In this document: in pieces, positions 47,445 through 60,576 of the stretch
Layout: each line of letters starts with the position of its first letter
Position numbering within the stretch: position 1 is the first letter of the stretch
Source of the DNA: Plecoglossus altivelis
Taxonomy: Eukaryota; Chordata; Actinopteri; Osmeriformes; Plecoglossidae
NCBI GenBank assembly: GCA_036571765.1
Contig: BROE01000007.1
Span: 12,204,461-12,268,460, forward strand
Direction of reading: 5' to 3'
Length of the DNA: 64,000 nucleotides
The notes under the pieces: generated by a model
Databases searched by the model: none
Told to the model about the DNA's origin: nothing
Seen by the model: the letters and a program-made list of their open reading frames with translations, nothing else
Position numbers and translations under genes: made by a program

Positions 47445-50400
47445 TAGTGCATGTCAGACAGGTGCCTGTGAAGTCATACAGAGGCATTCAGCATTTCACT
47501 CTCTCTCAGTCTCTCACATATTCCCTCTCTCCTTAGTGTAATATATCGCCTTTAAGGGCTCTCGAAGCAGAAAGTTAGGCACTCTGAGACCGCATACATG
47601 TAGTATTCCTACACCTTCCATGCAAACGCACTGTGCTATATGATCTGATGGCTGACTGCTGTGTGCCCGCAGGATCTGAGCCACTAGGCCCTTAGCCTTG
47701 CTCTTTATCTATCTACAAGGCACAGTACTGTGTGAGCGGGAAGTATTCTGAACCAGAGAACTATCAGTAACCTGTCCCTAAGAACTTTCAGACTGCCCTG
47801 ATTACTACCACAACCCTCTCATCAACTCAACACTGTGCACTGACAGACTGATTGACAGTTCGGGGTCAAAAATGATCCACAATTTACGATTTAATTGTAG
47901 TTACACAATTAGCCCCCTTCCAACCTTTCATGTCATCCCACCATCCAGACGCCCCCCTGGCATGTCTGCTGGGCAGAGGGGGCAGCCCCCAGGGCCACTC
48001 CAGCATGCCCAGAGATGAGAACCCCAATGGGGGCAGGAGGGGGGTTGAGGATTGGGAGTCTGAGAACCATCTGGCCCTGGTAACCTCTGGGAGGCAGCAG
48101 GACATCATTCCTCCCCCACCCCTACCCCCGCCTCGCCCCCCACAGACCAGCCTTCAGACCTGCCACGGAGCCGGGAGCATCGGCGGAGGGGGTTTTAGAA
48201 ATTAAAAAAGGAGTCTTTTACTCAAGCCTACTCAGGGTGTGTAATTAAAAACATCGCATTCCTTTTGAACCCAGCCGCACACACAAAAAATGACGCTGTT
48301 AGAGAGAGAAGGATAGAGCAACTTTGGTTCCCACAGCGAGACGGAGGATAGACGACTCCATCTTTGCCATGTCAAATCTAAATATTTATTGTCCAATCAA
48401 AGACCCCGGGCGAGGCTGTAATCTGGTAGGTCTCAATGTTGTTGTATCATTAATAATCCAAATGCCTTAATTTGGCGTGGTATCTGAAAACAGAGGCTAG
48501 CTTACTCAAGCCTTGCGGTTTGTTTGGATAATTAACACAATGGGAGGAGGTCAGACTTATCCTTTAATCTTGTTTTAACAGAGGCACAATGACTTGACAT
48601 TTCTTTGCTTCTGAGAGACCCAAACATCAATTAAGATTTATGGAGAGATCTAGGACTGGGGTGACCTTTGGAAAGGCAAGAAGATACTTTTATTGACTGT
48701 AAATGGCAAAGCAACAAAAGGCAAAGGTTTTCTTCTGCTTGTGGAGAGTCTAAGTAGGTCTCCTTGTGGTGTTCTCAGAATTGTTTTTCATATTTCAATC
48801 TTTTAGACATGCAGGGAAGTTTATTTCCCATGCCTGGCTCAGCACATCTTGTGTCTAACTGTTAGTGCACGATCCTTTACTCATTCGACTGGTGAGAAAT
48901 AACTTCGAGGAGCCTTCAACAACTGTGCGACCACATTGGAGATGATTTGCATAGTAATGAGGTCGTTCTTGGCTTTCGGCAACACAGGAAATCCAGAGCG
49001 ATGACCAAGGAGTGCAGTGGAAGAGGTGAAAGCACAGGTGGGGAGATACGTCTTGCGGAGATGGAGAGGGGAAAATGTTGCTGTAACATTCATATCCAAA
49101 ATCTCAAATGAGGCAAAGGAGCCACGGCTGGGATCTGCTCAAGGACGGGAGAAAGGTAATGAAGCCAAAAGCGTCTTAGTCTCCTCAATTAGAGGAAGCT
49201 GGAGGTTTTCCAAAACACACACGGACTCTATGAAAAAGCGATCAGTGTGCTACTTTCAAGTGTCCTGCAGTGCAGATGGGCTTGTTCGGGTTGATGGTCT
49301 CCATTTATTGTCTCTGACCTCTTGTGGTGCATTAGGGTCATTGTGATTCACCTTTTCTGACCACAACAATGGGTCACAGTGACTTGAAGGCAACACCAGG
49401 GTTACCCCCGCCCCCCGCCCCTGCCCTGCCCCCCCACCCGCCCCGCCCTGCCCAACGCACATAATCTGATCAAAAACTGGTCACCCTGCACTCGTTTGCT
49501 TCTAGTTTGGTGCGTTGATTGTTTCAACAGCTTGTTCATGTGAAGGACACTTCTTTTGTCCCCTTCAGGGCCCTGAACCATAGAAGAAGATGAGGGTGGG
49601 AGCTATGAAATGAATCTCCCAGGTTACAGGAAAGGGTGTGCTCTCCAAACACACACCATTGACAGGGCTCAGACACACACACGCTGGATGAGGTGGAATA
49701 AGTCATCCAGAAAAAGAGACTCTTCCCTTGGCAGCGACAGTGGGCTGTTTGTTCTGCCTCGTTGACAAGTAAACACAGCTGAAATATAGGAAAATAGGAT
49801 TCAGGTGTCCTGAAACAAGCTAAGATGAATGTTCCTCCACACAGAATAGTGGGTGTAGACACAGACAAAAATAGACCACACCAAACACAATGAGAAACAA
49901 GCACCAGCTCTCAGGAAGGAAGAGCCAGACAGGATGGCAAACAGGCAACCAGGTAGGCACACAAACTAGTGGAGACAAGCAAATCAGAAAATGGAAAAGA
50001 CTTCTAATGTTTTGAAGGAATATGTTAACTCTAAAACTTAGAAGGGTTAGATTTAGGGTAAGGGTAACCCTACGGTTTTAATGGGGAGGGCAAATGTTGG
50101 GATGCTGGTAACAGATATTTCTGAGCGGCACTGTCACATTGATTCACCTGTGATATTTGAGGTCATCTAGGTCCGCAATCATCTCAACCGGCCGTACTTA
50201 AGAACCTATACTCCACGACTCAGTTCACCTCACACAAAGCACCAGACATTTAATACTAATTAAGAAAGGCTGTCAGAGAACTGTTTTCACAGGGACCAGA
50301 GGAGCCAAATGCTTTTTTTCTGGCGATGGTGTAAAGTAACATTGTTTATGTGCAACGATGCATGATCTGACATCAGCTGTCTATAAAATCTGGCCTCTTG

Positions 50401-53400
50401 CTACCCCTGATTACGCAAATTAATACCAAGCAAGAACACAGTCAGACGTGCCAAATGTTAACGCCACGAGGCTAGATGCCTGTTTCCAAAAAGGCACTTT
50501 AAAACACACTCTTATTCCAATATTAACAGGGCTCTTTACCTCTGTAATCATTTGAAGATGTCAAAACAGTCTGTTGGAGCATACTATCTATTGCAATTTC
50601 TGTCTGCGGTATCCTAATGAATGTTAAGCTGAGATGAAAAAGGGGCCTGTTCAAAGCGCCCCACGGCACCCCACAAGCCAGTCTGAAGTATCTGAACTGG
50701 GCACCACCCTTGAATACATTCAGTTCTGTTTCAGCAGCTGCCAAGAATGTAATTGATGAAGCTGACCAGTAATGCTTCAAACACAAACACTTTGAGAGAG
50801 TTGTGATGGTTCAACAGCATTTCAAGGAAGGCCCAGCTCTTAGGGCAGCTTACTGGCCTTCTGGAACCAATGGGAGAGGTGAAATCGAACCTTGACATGT
50901 AATGCACTTTGACAATACACCCTGGTTTTCATTTGGACCAGCGTTTACTAAATTCTCCCCCATTAAGCCTCAGAAGAACAACTAAGAATCAACGATAAGC
51001 CCACCAGACCAGGGTCTTTCTTTATGATTATTTAAACATATAACATTAGGATTTTCCTTCTTCGTCAAGGCTCTGGTCCTGACTTGAAGACCCAGTGTAC
51101 ATTGGCATGAACAGAGAGGATCCTGGCTTCCAGACACAGCTTGTACTAATTAAGACAGAGCACCTTGAGACTTGCACTAAAAGCCCCATCTGTCAGAATA
51201 AACTAATCCCCAACACACATAAACCACAGTGGTAGGTACACACAAACAACGATGACCACAAAGGCAGCATGACCAAATATTTATACTGTATGTCTGTAGG
51301 TGTGTGTGTATGAATGTGTATGAGAGCCAGGAAGAGAGAGCAACGCCCCCATGTTTCCATGCCAGTTCAGGGCGACGGACAAGGAATTTGGGGGAGAATT
51401 TGTGGCGGCAGCGAAGGTCCGTCCCCCTTCATCCATCACTCAAACAAGCCCCACCCGCCCCCCTGACCGATGCCTCTCACAAAGGAATGCTGGGAGATTG
51501 ATGGCCACCATTGTTCCCCTTCCTGATATTGATAAGCATTAAAAACCAACCCTAAACGTCTCTCCTCTGAACTTTATTAATCACACAGAGTGGGGTAGGC
51601 TTACCACCAAGAATAACCGCAGGAAACACGAGGGGGTGAGTGTTTGAAAACAACCCCCAGACAAATACAGGAAGAGACTAAGTGAGATGTAGCGGGGTAG
51701 ATCTTCTCATGGTCCGGCTGTGACTTACGGGCCACCGCATAGACCCTCCAAATGTGCTGGCACTCCTAATCTGCTCCTCTCTCTACACACGAAAACAACT
51801 CATTGAGGAATTTCTGTTACACTCCCCTTTATCAGATAACACCGCACTGGCCAAGAATACCTTCCTTCCCACCCTCCCTGCTCTTCTCTGATTTACGAGA
51901 GTGTCTCGATATTCCTGAGTGCCAATAGACTCAACATGCCCTTATTTAGAGAACCAGTGTGTGAAAAGAGGGATGACAGGACGAGCTGGAGGGACCATGA
52001 TGAAGGACTGGGAGATAGGGAGAGTTTTATAGGTTTGGCCATGACCCTGTGTGTTTCTTGGGTTCTGAGAGTCTCAGGGGGGGTCAGTGTTGGCTGAACC
52101 CGGCTATCTGAGATAGGGGCTTTTACGACACCACCACACACCCCTCTCCTCCCTTACCCCCATCCCCACCCCCCAGCGCAAGGGAGGGAGAGGGGGATAG
52201 GGGTGTACAATGCAGGCGCACAATATCCTGAAGCAATACGAGGATATAAAGGGTCTGTTCCCACTGAACCTGATGGATTACACACACACACACAAACACA
52301 CTCTGTGCTCTCCTGTCTGGGCAGACATGTTGGCTAATCTGAGAAATGTTACGCGAACACACAGGGCCCCGAACAGAGATATTTCAATCACAAAACACAC
52401 ACAGCTCTATGTGGTTAGTCTCCATTTAAAGTATCTATCAAAACTTTTAACAGGGGTCAAGGGGCAACGGCCTCCTCTGTACTTTTATGATGTGTTTTTT
52501 CACGGCTGACTGGTACTAGATGGGAATGATTTATCGAAATGTTTGAAGTAGCCGGACACTACTGATTTATTGGCATGTGAACCTTGTACTTCAGATTCAA
52601 ACATTTGAATGGAAAACCCTGCAGAGCACAGATCTGACTTTATCACAAGAGCAGATTTATGCCAAGTACCATACAGGTAAGGTTCAGTTTACGGTTTGAA
52701 CATACTCCGCTCCTTCAGTTCAGCGTGCCATCAAGCCCTGCTAAGGCTATAAGGGCTACTCTGTGTTTGTTGTTAACAAGTTCCTACTGAATAGGATCCT
52801 TTCCGCCAACACAATCCACAGGCCTGCTCTTTTAAGTCAGTCCTCTCGGCCAACACACACTCCTTCCTTCTTTGTCTGTCCATCACTCTAATGGTTCTAA
52901 ATGACAGGCTTACGATAACATCAACAGCGGTCATAGCAGGTAGCATGCTCGCTGCCATGAGTAAGCAGCAGACTCTACTGTGCTCTAACTCATTTCTTCC
53001 ATGGGCGTATGGAAAAACCTGATTCAGTGAGCATACCCAACACAAACACACAGACACGCATGTGTGTAGTGAACCTGGCTCCAGGTTCACGGTTATTAGA
53101 TTATGGCCGTACCTGCTCATCTTGCATCTCGCAGATGAAAGTGGTTAAGACAGTCCAATTAGGAAATGACAGTGCCATGTTTCCAATCAGGACTCTGGAA
53201 GAACAAAGAGATAGGGAGGAGGCGGTCTTAGCCCCGGGGGCCGGGGACACATGGACGGCCTGGGTCTGTGTTGATGAGCTGGAGGAGCAGCGGTGGGTTG
53301 CCGAGATAGGACGCTTTCCTCCATGCATTCTAGCTGAGTCATGTCTGTTAGCGTGCTGTCGGGAACATGATATACCGTTAGTCATGTTTCTCTTCCACAA

Positions 53401-56400
53401 ATGGCTGTTTTGAAGATAAATATGGAACTTGTTAAGCAATTATTTGAAGTTATTTATAAGCGCAAGTTAGGCTCTTTGTTACTAATGTTGTTGATTTTTC
53501 CATTTTGAGGCTTTATACTAATATTGTCTCGTTTGAAGGCTAATTCGATTGCAGATATTATGTTGATCTAGGGTCCTTGTGCAAAGCTATAATCTCTAAC
53601 ATGCTCCAGTCCTTTGTTTTCCCTTGACTTGGGCACAAAGTTGTAGGAACGGATCTTTAAACTGCAATGAAAACAGCTGACGTTCCAACATTAAAGCAAG
53701 TTTGCCGGTCGTCTAATATATTGTAACACACCCCAATTACACTCCGATTTTATATGGTTGTAAAATAGCCTTTTCAACATCTAATCACTTTTGCTTGGAA
53801 CTCATCAGAAACGGATACAGACGCCACAGATGTAAGATATGCATGTTTAATTTTTATTGAACTGTAGTCACATACCCTTAGATCACAGTTATGGTTTTTC
53901 TAACTTTTAAAAACATGCCAAATGCCCCAAATCCTTATAGCATCAGTGATGCCAAAAGCAATCGGCCTAATACAAAACATCCCAATCTGATCCAAGCCAG
54001 GATTAATGGGGTCCGTGCACTTCTGTGTAAGTTTGACAAACAAGGTATGTCATGTGATGTCGAGCGTGAGCTTAGGGTGTGAGGTGTGTCTGAGAGGTGT
54101 GTACACGAAGGGTCACTGTTAATATCCTCTTTGGGGGACAGACATCACCTCTGCTCCAGTGTAGGGGGGCCGGGGGGCTGGGGGGCTTCTGGCCCAGGGC
54201 CAGGAAATGTCAACTTGTCATTGTTTCACTTGGTTTCCCTGCCCAGAAGTCTGAGTGAAACTCAGGCTTATGTTAAGTAGACACTTTGTGCATGAACGTA
54301 ATTATGTTGTTGTGTCGGGGTGAGCTATCAAGCCTCCTTCTCCTCCTTCTTCCCAGAAGCGTTCTCCTTCTTTATCACCTGCTCCTGCTAAACGTTCTGT
54401 TCCTTCCAGCTAACCGTCACCCTATCTGCCTCCCAAAGGACTCGGCTCTGTTTAATGAATTTGTAAAACTTGACTTTGGAAGCACATCACAGGCCAGGGT
54501 GGAGAACTGACTCGCTGACTTCGCCAAGATGAACAAATCAGTCAGAACAAGTAGGCAGCCTCGTTGGGAAGACGATCCAAGCTACATTTACCTCAGGAAA
54601 AACATTGGAGCTCTTTTAAAGTGAGACGTCATTTACATCTTGAGAAATATATACTATTTATATATACTGTATTTACTTAAGCTCTTTGAATTTGCTTAGA
54701 AAAAAAGGCGGAAATGGGGATAACTACCATTGAAAAAATGACTGGTACTAATCCCTCAGTTCATAAATGCAGCGTGATTAGAGAGTTTCACAAGGCAGAT
54801 GTCTTGATTAGCAGGAGATAGCTGTCACCCTAACTTCCTGAGTGCTCTCCGTACCTTCAGTGTAGTTTCGTGGAAACCAGATTTCTATGTAGAAGAGATG
54901 ATCTGTTTCACATTCTGAACATAAAATGACTGTGGAGGCGAGACTCACACAACTGGTCTGTCCAACGCCAGGGTGTAGAAGGTCTGCAGTTCGGAGGCAA
55001 GGGGGGTCTCTTCTGTTTGGCTTGGCTGTTGTCCTTCCCTTACTATCATGGGACTGGGGTCTTTTTATTCAAATGCATCGGGTTACATGCGATCACGACA
55101 GACTCTAATAAATCATTTGCGATGGAAAACTGCGTCCAGTTTGATTTCAATAGAAAAAAAGATCAACACCGTATGGGTTCCAAACAGTGGTTTAATACAA
55201 ACTTTTAGATAATACCTTGTGGTCCTTTTCTTCGTTTTGTTCCTCGCAAAAGAAAACAAATCTAGAAGCCAAAACGAAGAACCCGCTGCTCGTCTTGTCT
55301 AGAACATGGAACCTCACAGCTAAAATAATAAACCTAGCTCCACACTCAAAATACGCAACAAAGTTTTTGTATGTTCTGCACTGGGTGAGCGAGGATCGTT
55401 GGAACTTGTGAGTCATGAACTCTGAAGCCAGTTGCATTTCCCCAGTGGACTTGTATGAGTTTTAAAGCCCATATGATGATGTTATGAGATTCTTTATTCT
55501 GAATAAAAACTCCAGTATGAGACACTCCTGTCTTTGCCGCCATGAATTATTCATCGGAGCCCTGCATCTGCGCCTGTCAGAATGCACAGCCTTTTATTTG
55601 ACAATCCAAGTGGGGGCTGCAGGGATTAAACACCGCAAGCCTTTTTATACGGCGCATTGCCTCAGATTAGCTTTAGCCGCCGCCAGAATGCCGTCCTCTG
55701 TGAATTGTTACGCCGTGTGACTGCATCGTTTCCTCCCCAGTCTCTCTCTGAGAAGTTGTCATCACTCTGTGCTTCAGTGCCCGAGTGCTTGTCTGAACAC
55801 TTGGTGCCATTGAAGGCTCTCCCCCCCCTCGGTAGATGAAGACCACCAGGGCTGGTGGCAGGAAGCCTGCCAGAGAGGGTGTTGGGGAGGCAGGCCAACT
55901 GTCAGTGTCTGAAAGACCACAAAGACGGGGAGCTCCCAGACATATAGGTATATTTCAAGGCTTTAGAAACGCGTAAAGTTTGGTGTATAGACTTTCCGCA
56001 ACAAAGTCAACCAAAGCAATACGTCAACGCCAGATCTTGTGTCTAACGGTAGCTGTGAACAGGTACAACTGCCTCAAAAACATTTCAAGACAGCAATAAA
56101 ACCAAGAGAAAAAGAGTACTTTTGCTCGCACCATTAAAATAAAGAATGCCTCAGAAAACATTACAGCCTAGCTACCGCAGAACACCAACTTCGCCACATT
56201 TGGCACACCACACAGAGGGGAATCATTATTTTCCACTACATAAAAGAAGTCGTCTTGTCTTGGGTGTGCCATAAAATGGCAACCCTGTCTTTTGCGTCCA
56301 ATAGCAAGTCCACATGAGGCAGAACAGAGAGAGCTTCCATTACCCAACACATCCCAGTTTCTTCCCAACTCCCAAAAGCAGAGCTCAGAAAAATATAGGG

Positions 56401-57280
56401 TTACCTCTAAGCAAATCCCCCCCCGAAATGGAACACTTGTACTCCCATATGTAGTCACTCACTGGCATTAAGTTGACTTACGTATTATTTTCATTTTCTG
56501 GTATGAGTGCTGATTTCAGTTTGTTTAGCTCACTGTGTTAGATAAGTGGTTCTGCTTCTCATTTAAGAACGGGACAACCACAAAAAAAACACAACAAAAA
56601 CAAAAGGAGTGAATTTGAAATGCAGCATTGATTAGTAAGCATTTTGCAGGTAAAACAATGTGTAAGTGTAAACTTGTAACTACAAAACTAAGTTAAGTTA
56701 GTTAAGTTATTCAAAGACATACAACAACAAAAAAGGATTGTGTTTGATTGAAATGGAGGATTTAGTCATCAATGATGTCAGCATGAGATTTAAACTGATG
56801 GATAAATATGGGTGCAAATATAGCAAAAGGAAGTCACATAGATTTACTTCCACGCTCACTTCCTGTCTTGCTCACTTTTCCCTCGTCTAGCCTCACCCAT
56901 ATGACTTTGCTCAAAATTGCCCCGAATGTTCAGAATGGAGTGTTCAGTGGCTCGTGCTAAATGGTGTAAATCTGAGTTGGGCAGTTCCACCACCCCGATT
57001 GCAAATGTTGGCAATGATGACATAGTCTGCTCCTGCCATGGATGCTTTATATCTCCTATGGCTTTCTGATCTTGGACTGTGAAGGGCAGCAGTATGGAAG
57101 GGTCCTCCTGGCCTTCTCAGTGAGCACCATATCCCTGTTCCAGAGGGGGGGGGGGGGGGGGGTCTGAAATCCATCAGCGAATAAATAAAAAAACCTTGAT
57201 GATTTACTGAGTGTTGGATGAGTCACGATCTCTGGACTTAACGGACAGCCAGTGGCAGTAAAACACACTCCCCATATGTC
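47445..57280. other. Intergenic, about 9.8 kb without recognised genes
   Basis: Mostly unique sequence. AT-rich blocks at 48440-48560 and 55535-55700 look like possible conserved non-coding elements. C-rich sequence lies at 49407-49450 and a poly-G run at 57145-57162. No exon recognised on either strand. Confidence 0.5.
57145..57162. repeat. Poly-G run, 18 bases
   Basis: G homopolymer; length uncertain in assembled data. Confidence 0.93.
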
Positions 57281-57317
<37 letters not shown>

Positions 57318-57346
57318 CACACACGTACACACGCACACACACACAC
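57281..57346. repeat. Compound CA microsatellite
   Basis: CA array interrupted by TGCACACACGT and CG steps, 66 bases. Confidence 0.95.
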
Positions 57347-60298
57347 TAATGACACCCATAAACCTGGTTCTGTTTGACAAGCAGAAAACACAGCTGAGAG
57401 AGCTGGGCCTGTTTTAATCGGGCCCCTGGAGAGAGACGCACACTTAGGAAAGGTCCCCCAGACGCTTGAACATACATGAGGCGCGACAGGAAGGCCCCCA
57501 TGCATGGCTTTAACGGCGACTGTCCCCGAGGAAGCAGGACAGGTGCACGGACGAAGGTTAGCAACACAACTCTCAACCTCCATAAGACCACATGAACACT
57601 GACAGGGTAGGGTATGTGAACTAGGTTTAGTTCTCTAAACTCTGTCATCTGCTAACTGAGGGAGAAGGATAGCTTTTTTTTAAGAATTAGGATCACATAT
57701 AGGGTGGCAGTATTTCCAGTGGTACAATGTTAGCATATTACTAACTAACTATACAGCTGTACATAATGTAGATTGGAAGGGAATCGACTTCAACATTTGA
57801 CAGCAAACCTTGATACTTCTCATTGCATTTGCAAATAAGTCGTTGCAATGATTTTAAAACACATTTGCTGTCTGACATCCGTAAGTTTTATAGTATTGGG
57901 GTGATTTTCAGAATAAAAACCATCAATCTTTCCAACTAATAGAACGAGGTAACCGATTTCACGTGTTTCAAGAAATCATTTAGGAAAAGCAAAGCTGCCT
58001 GTTGGAAAATGGAGGAGCAGATGTGGTACTGATCCTGAGTGCCAACCAAGGGTTTAGTGGAATGATTCCCAAGCCCTTTTCCCCTTGTCTTTCAAGGAAA
58101 ATAAAATCTCCTCTTGGCTGCAGATTAAGCATGGATAGAGGGGGTCAGAACTGGTGATGTCTTTTCGTCCTAATTTATGTACCATCTGCCCGCTCAATCA
58201 GCACCTTGGAGACACCCTGCTCTCTTTGTCTGCCGAGCCTTCGGTTCTAATGGATATCACAGCACCTTTCGATCGCTTTCACTCACGGCAAAGTGCACGC
58301 GGATCTGCCTGGTTTTATCCACGGGATCGACGGATAGCTTTGAGTTTCCGAGATCAGGTATCGAATGTCATCCTGCTCTGCATATCCAGATGCACTTGTG
58401 ATGCTTCATTCCAAGGAGAAGAGATGTGTTTGTGAGGTCCTCAGTGTGCTTCTCTGCTCTAGGATTTCAGGGCTTTTGCCCATTTGGAGCACGCTCTGTT
58501 GATGTTCTCTGAAGGAAGCTGTTTGAAATGGCGCACACACTTATGAATTCACGCGTCCTTCGACTCTTTCTCTTCCTTGCTGAGATTACGACCTGACAGT
58601 AAATCATTTTGGTTCTTAGATGATTTCATTGAATATTGTGTTCTATGGGTTGCTCTTCATGTCTGCTGTTCAAACAATCTTATTGTGTCCGTTAAAGAAC
58701 GGATGATTCAAACAGTGACCGCACATTCTTGTATAACAGCAAGCGTGTCTATGTATCAAGAATATTTCCTAAGGCCATATCCTGTTACTGGTCGCTTGAC
58801 ATCTTTGTTGGAATATTTTTAAAGGGGTTTACGAAAGAGTTCACCATTCATGAGTTAAAAAAAAAAGCTTGAATCAAGACAAAGGCTTTGATATCAGTCT
58901 CTTTAACAGCAGGGTGTAATGACAAAGATGATTGTGAGTTTTAAAGAAACACTGTTGGTGGCTTATCTCCGTGCCAACGCCACGTTGGTGGCAGTGCCCA
59001 TAAGCATTTTACACCCTGTGAGATCATCTGGGAATGGGCCAAATCTGAGGAACTCCAGGAAAACTAGCAAAGCTTTGACTACGACTACAGAGCAGATCAC
59101 ATGATACACTGATGCAGCCTCCCAAAAGGAAAAAGCATTTTGTCCATTTTAACTCGTTTGCACGAACTGCATCGCTTTCATCAACTACCTAAAAACCATC
59201 CAGGATCTGCTTAAGTTTAAAAGCCCTTTCACACACTGTCTCGCATGCCTTGTCCGTGCAACAGCTTTTCACAAACCTTTGACATGTTTTCCTTTTCGAC
59301 AGGGGATTGTTTGTGTTATGACAAATGAGATTTGGATATGATTTATTTCACCGCCCCATTGGCCTGAGTTGCGAAAAGCCATGCCAGCATTTTTATCAAC
59401 TAGACGTGCGAAGTGTAGGATCATGGTAAAGTACGTGGCTTGTACTGAGTGTTATGAGTTATGTAAGTGTAATCATAGCCTATCAAGAAAAACAGGATGA
59501 AAGTTTGGCCTGGGCTTTTAATACATACTTATTTAGGTGTACTCGATGTGCTCAAAAATAGTTGCTGTTTCTGGGTAGTCGGTCATGAAATAATGTTCAG
59601 TTCATCAGTTCAATTTGTTCTTGGACACGAAGAGCAAACAAAGCCATAAAAAAAGCTGTTGCTGTACAGCATTGTAAACCGGTCATGTAGAACAAAACTT
59701 TGAGCTGTCATTTTCTCATTCGCACATTAAAGTCGATGAAGTCCGGTTAGAGTTTCCTGGCCTTCAGACTTGAACTGTCTGAGGAGAGATTAACATTTCC
59801 CTGCCCGGCTTTTCTGCCGAGTGAATAATGGATGTGTGTGTTTCCCATCTATACTCTGTTGGATTGAGGACACAGTATCATAGAACAGTCTGAACCGGCT
59901 ATCTCCTTGTGTTCACACTCACACAGGCAATGACAGAACGACGTTACTCCCTCAAAGTCCGTCCGTGCCTGTTGAACATCTCATCGAGCAACGCTTCGAC
60001 TTAGTTGGACGTGAAGGAGGGAGGGATCAGAGGTCTGTGCGCTGTTGGACCGGACCATGACAGGAACCGAGAACACCTGTGTAGAGTCAGACGGCCTGTC
60101 TGGTCCTGGGGTTTAGAGACTTATAGTGGCTGTCAGAGGACCAGGGCCACGTTCTTACTGTCACACGGCGTGACAGGGCCCAGAGCTAAGCTTTACAGCA
60201 AGGCTGTCTACCTCTCTGACGTCCTGCCAGGTTTGTTTTCATTCCCATAGTGCACGGCAGCCTTTCTGGGTAACGTTCTAGCCTTCATGAGCGCGTAG
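57347..60298. other. Intergenic, nothing recognised
   Basis: Unique-looking, AT-moderate sequence; short open frames without recognised domains. Confidence 0.5.
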
Positions 60299-60311
60299 TG
60301 CTACCTACTGG
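60299..60311 (-). promoter_or_regulatory. CTCF-like motif CCAGTAGGTAGCA
   Basis: Matches 12 of 13 positions of the CTCF core on the minus strand. Confidence 0.3.
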
Positions 60312-60501
60312 CGTTACGGAGAGATTAGCTGATTTATTTGCTATGGGATAATTATGTCCTTGCAAGAAAAAAAAAATCTGCCTCAAATTGTTCTTTTTTT
60401 TGCCTCCATTTTTTATCCACCTCCATTTCTTGCCATGAATTCTTACTGTTCAAATGTATATGGTTCAAAAGGGGGGGCGGGGGGGGTACAATGCCATCAC
60501 T

Positions 60502-60536
60502 TTCACCTTTCACCTTTCACCTATCACCTTTTCACC
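60502..60536. repeat. (TTTCACC)n short tandem repeat
   Basis: About five copies of a 7-base unit TTTCACC with minor variants (TATCACC, TTTTCACC). Confidence 0.88.
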
Positions 60537-60539
60537 GTC

Positions 60540-60576
60540 AAATTCAAATGGCCTGAATTTTGGCCAATTTGAATTT
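60540..60576. other. Near-perfect palindrome
   Basis: Left arm AAATTCAAATGGCC (60540-60553), 8-base spacer, right arm GGCCAATTTGAATTT (60562-60576), with one extra A in the right arm. The flanks repeat GAATTT and TTCAAATT words. Confidence 0.8.

Noticed and set aside
55843..55858. CCACCAGGGCTGGTGG as a CTCF site
   Set aside because: It fails at two or more core positions in either orientation; it is better described as a short palindrome.
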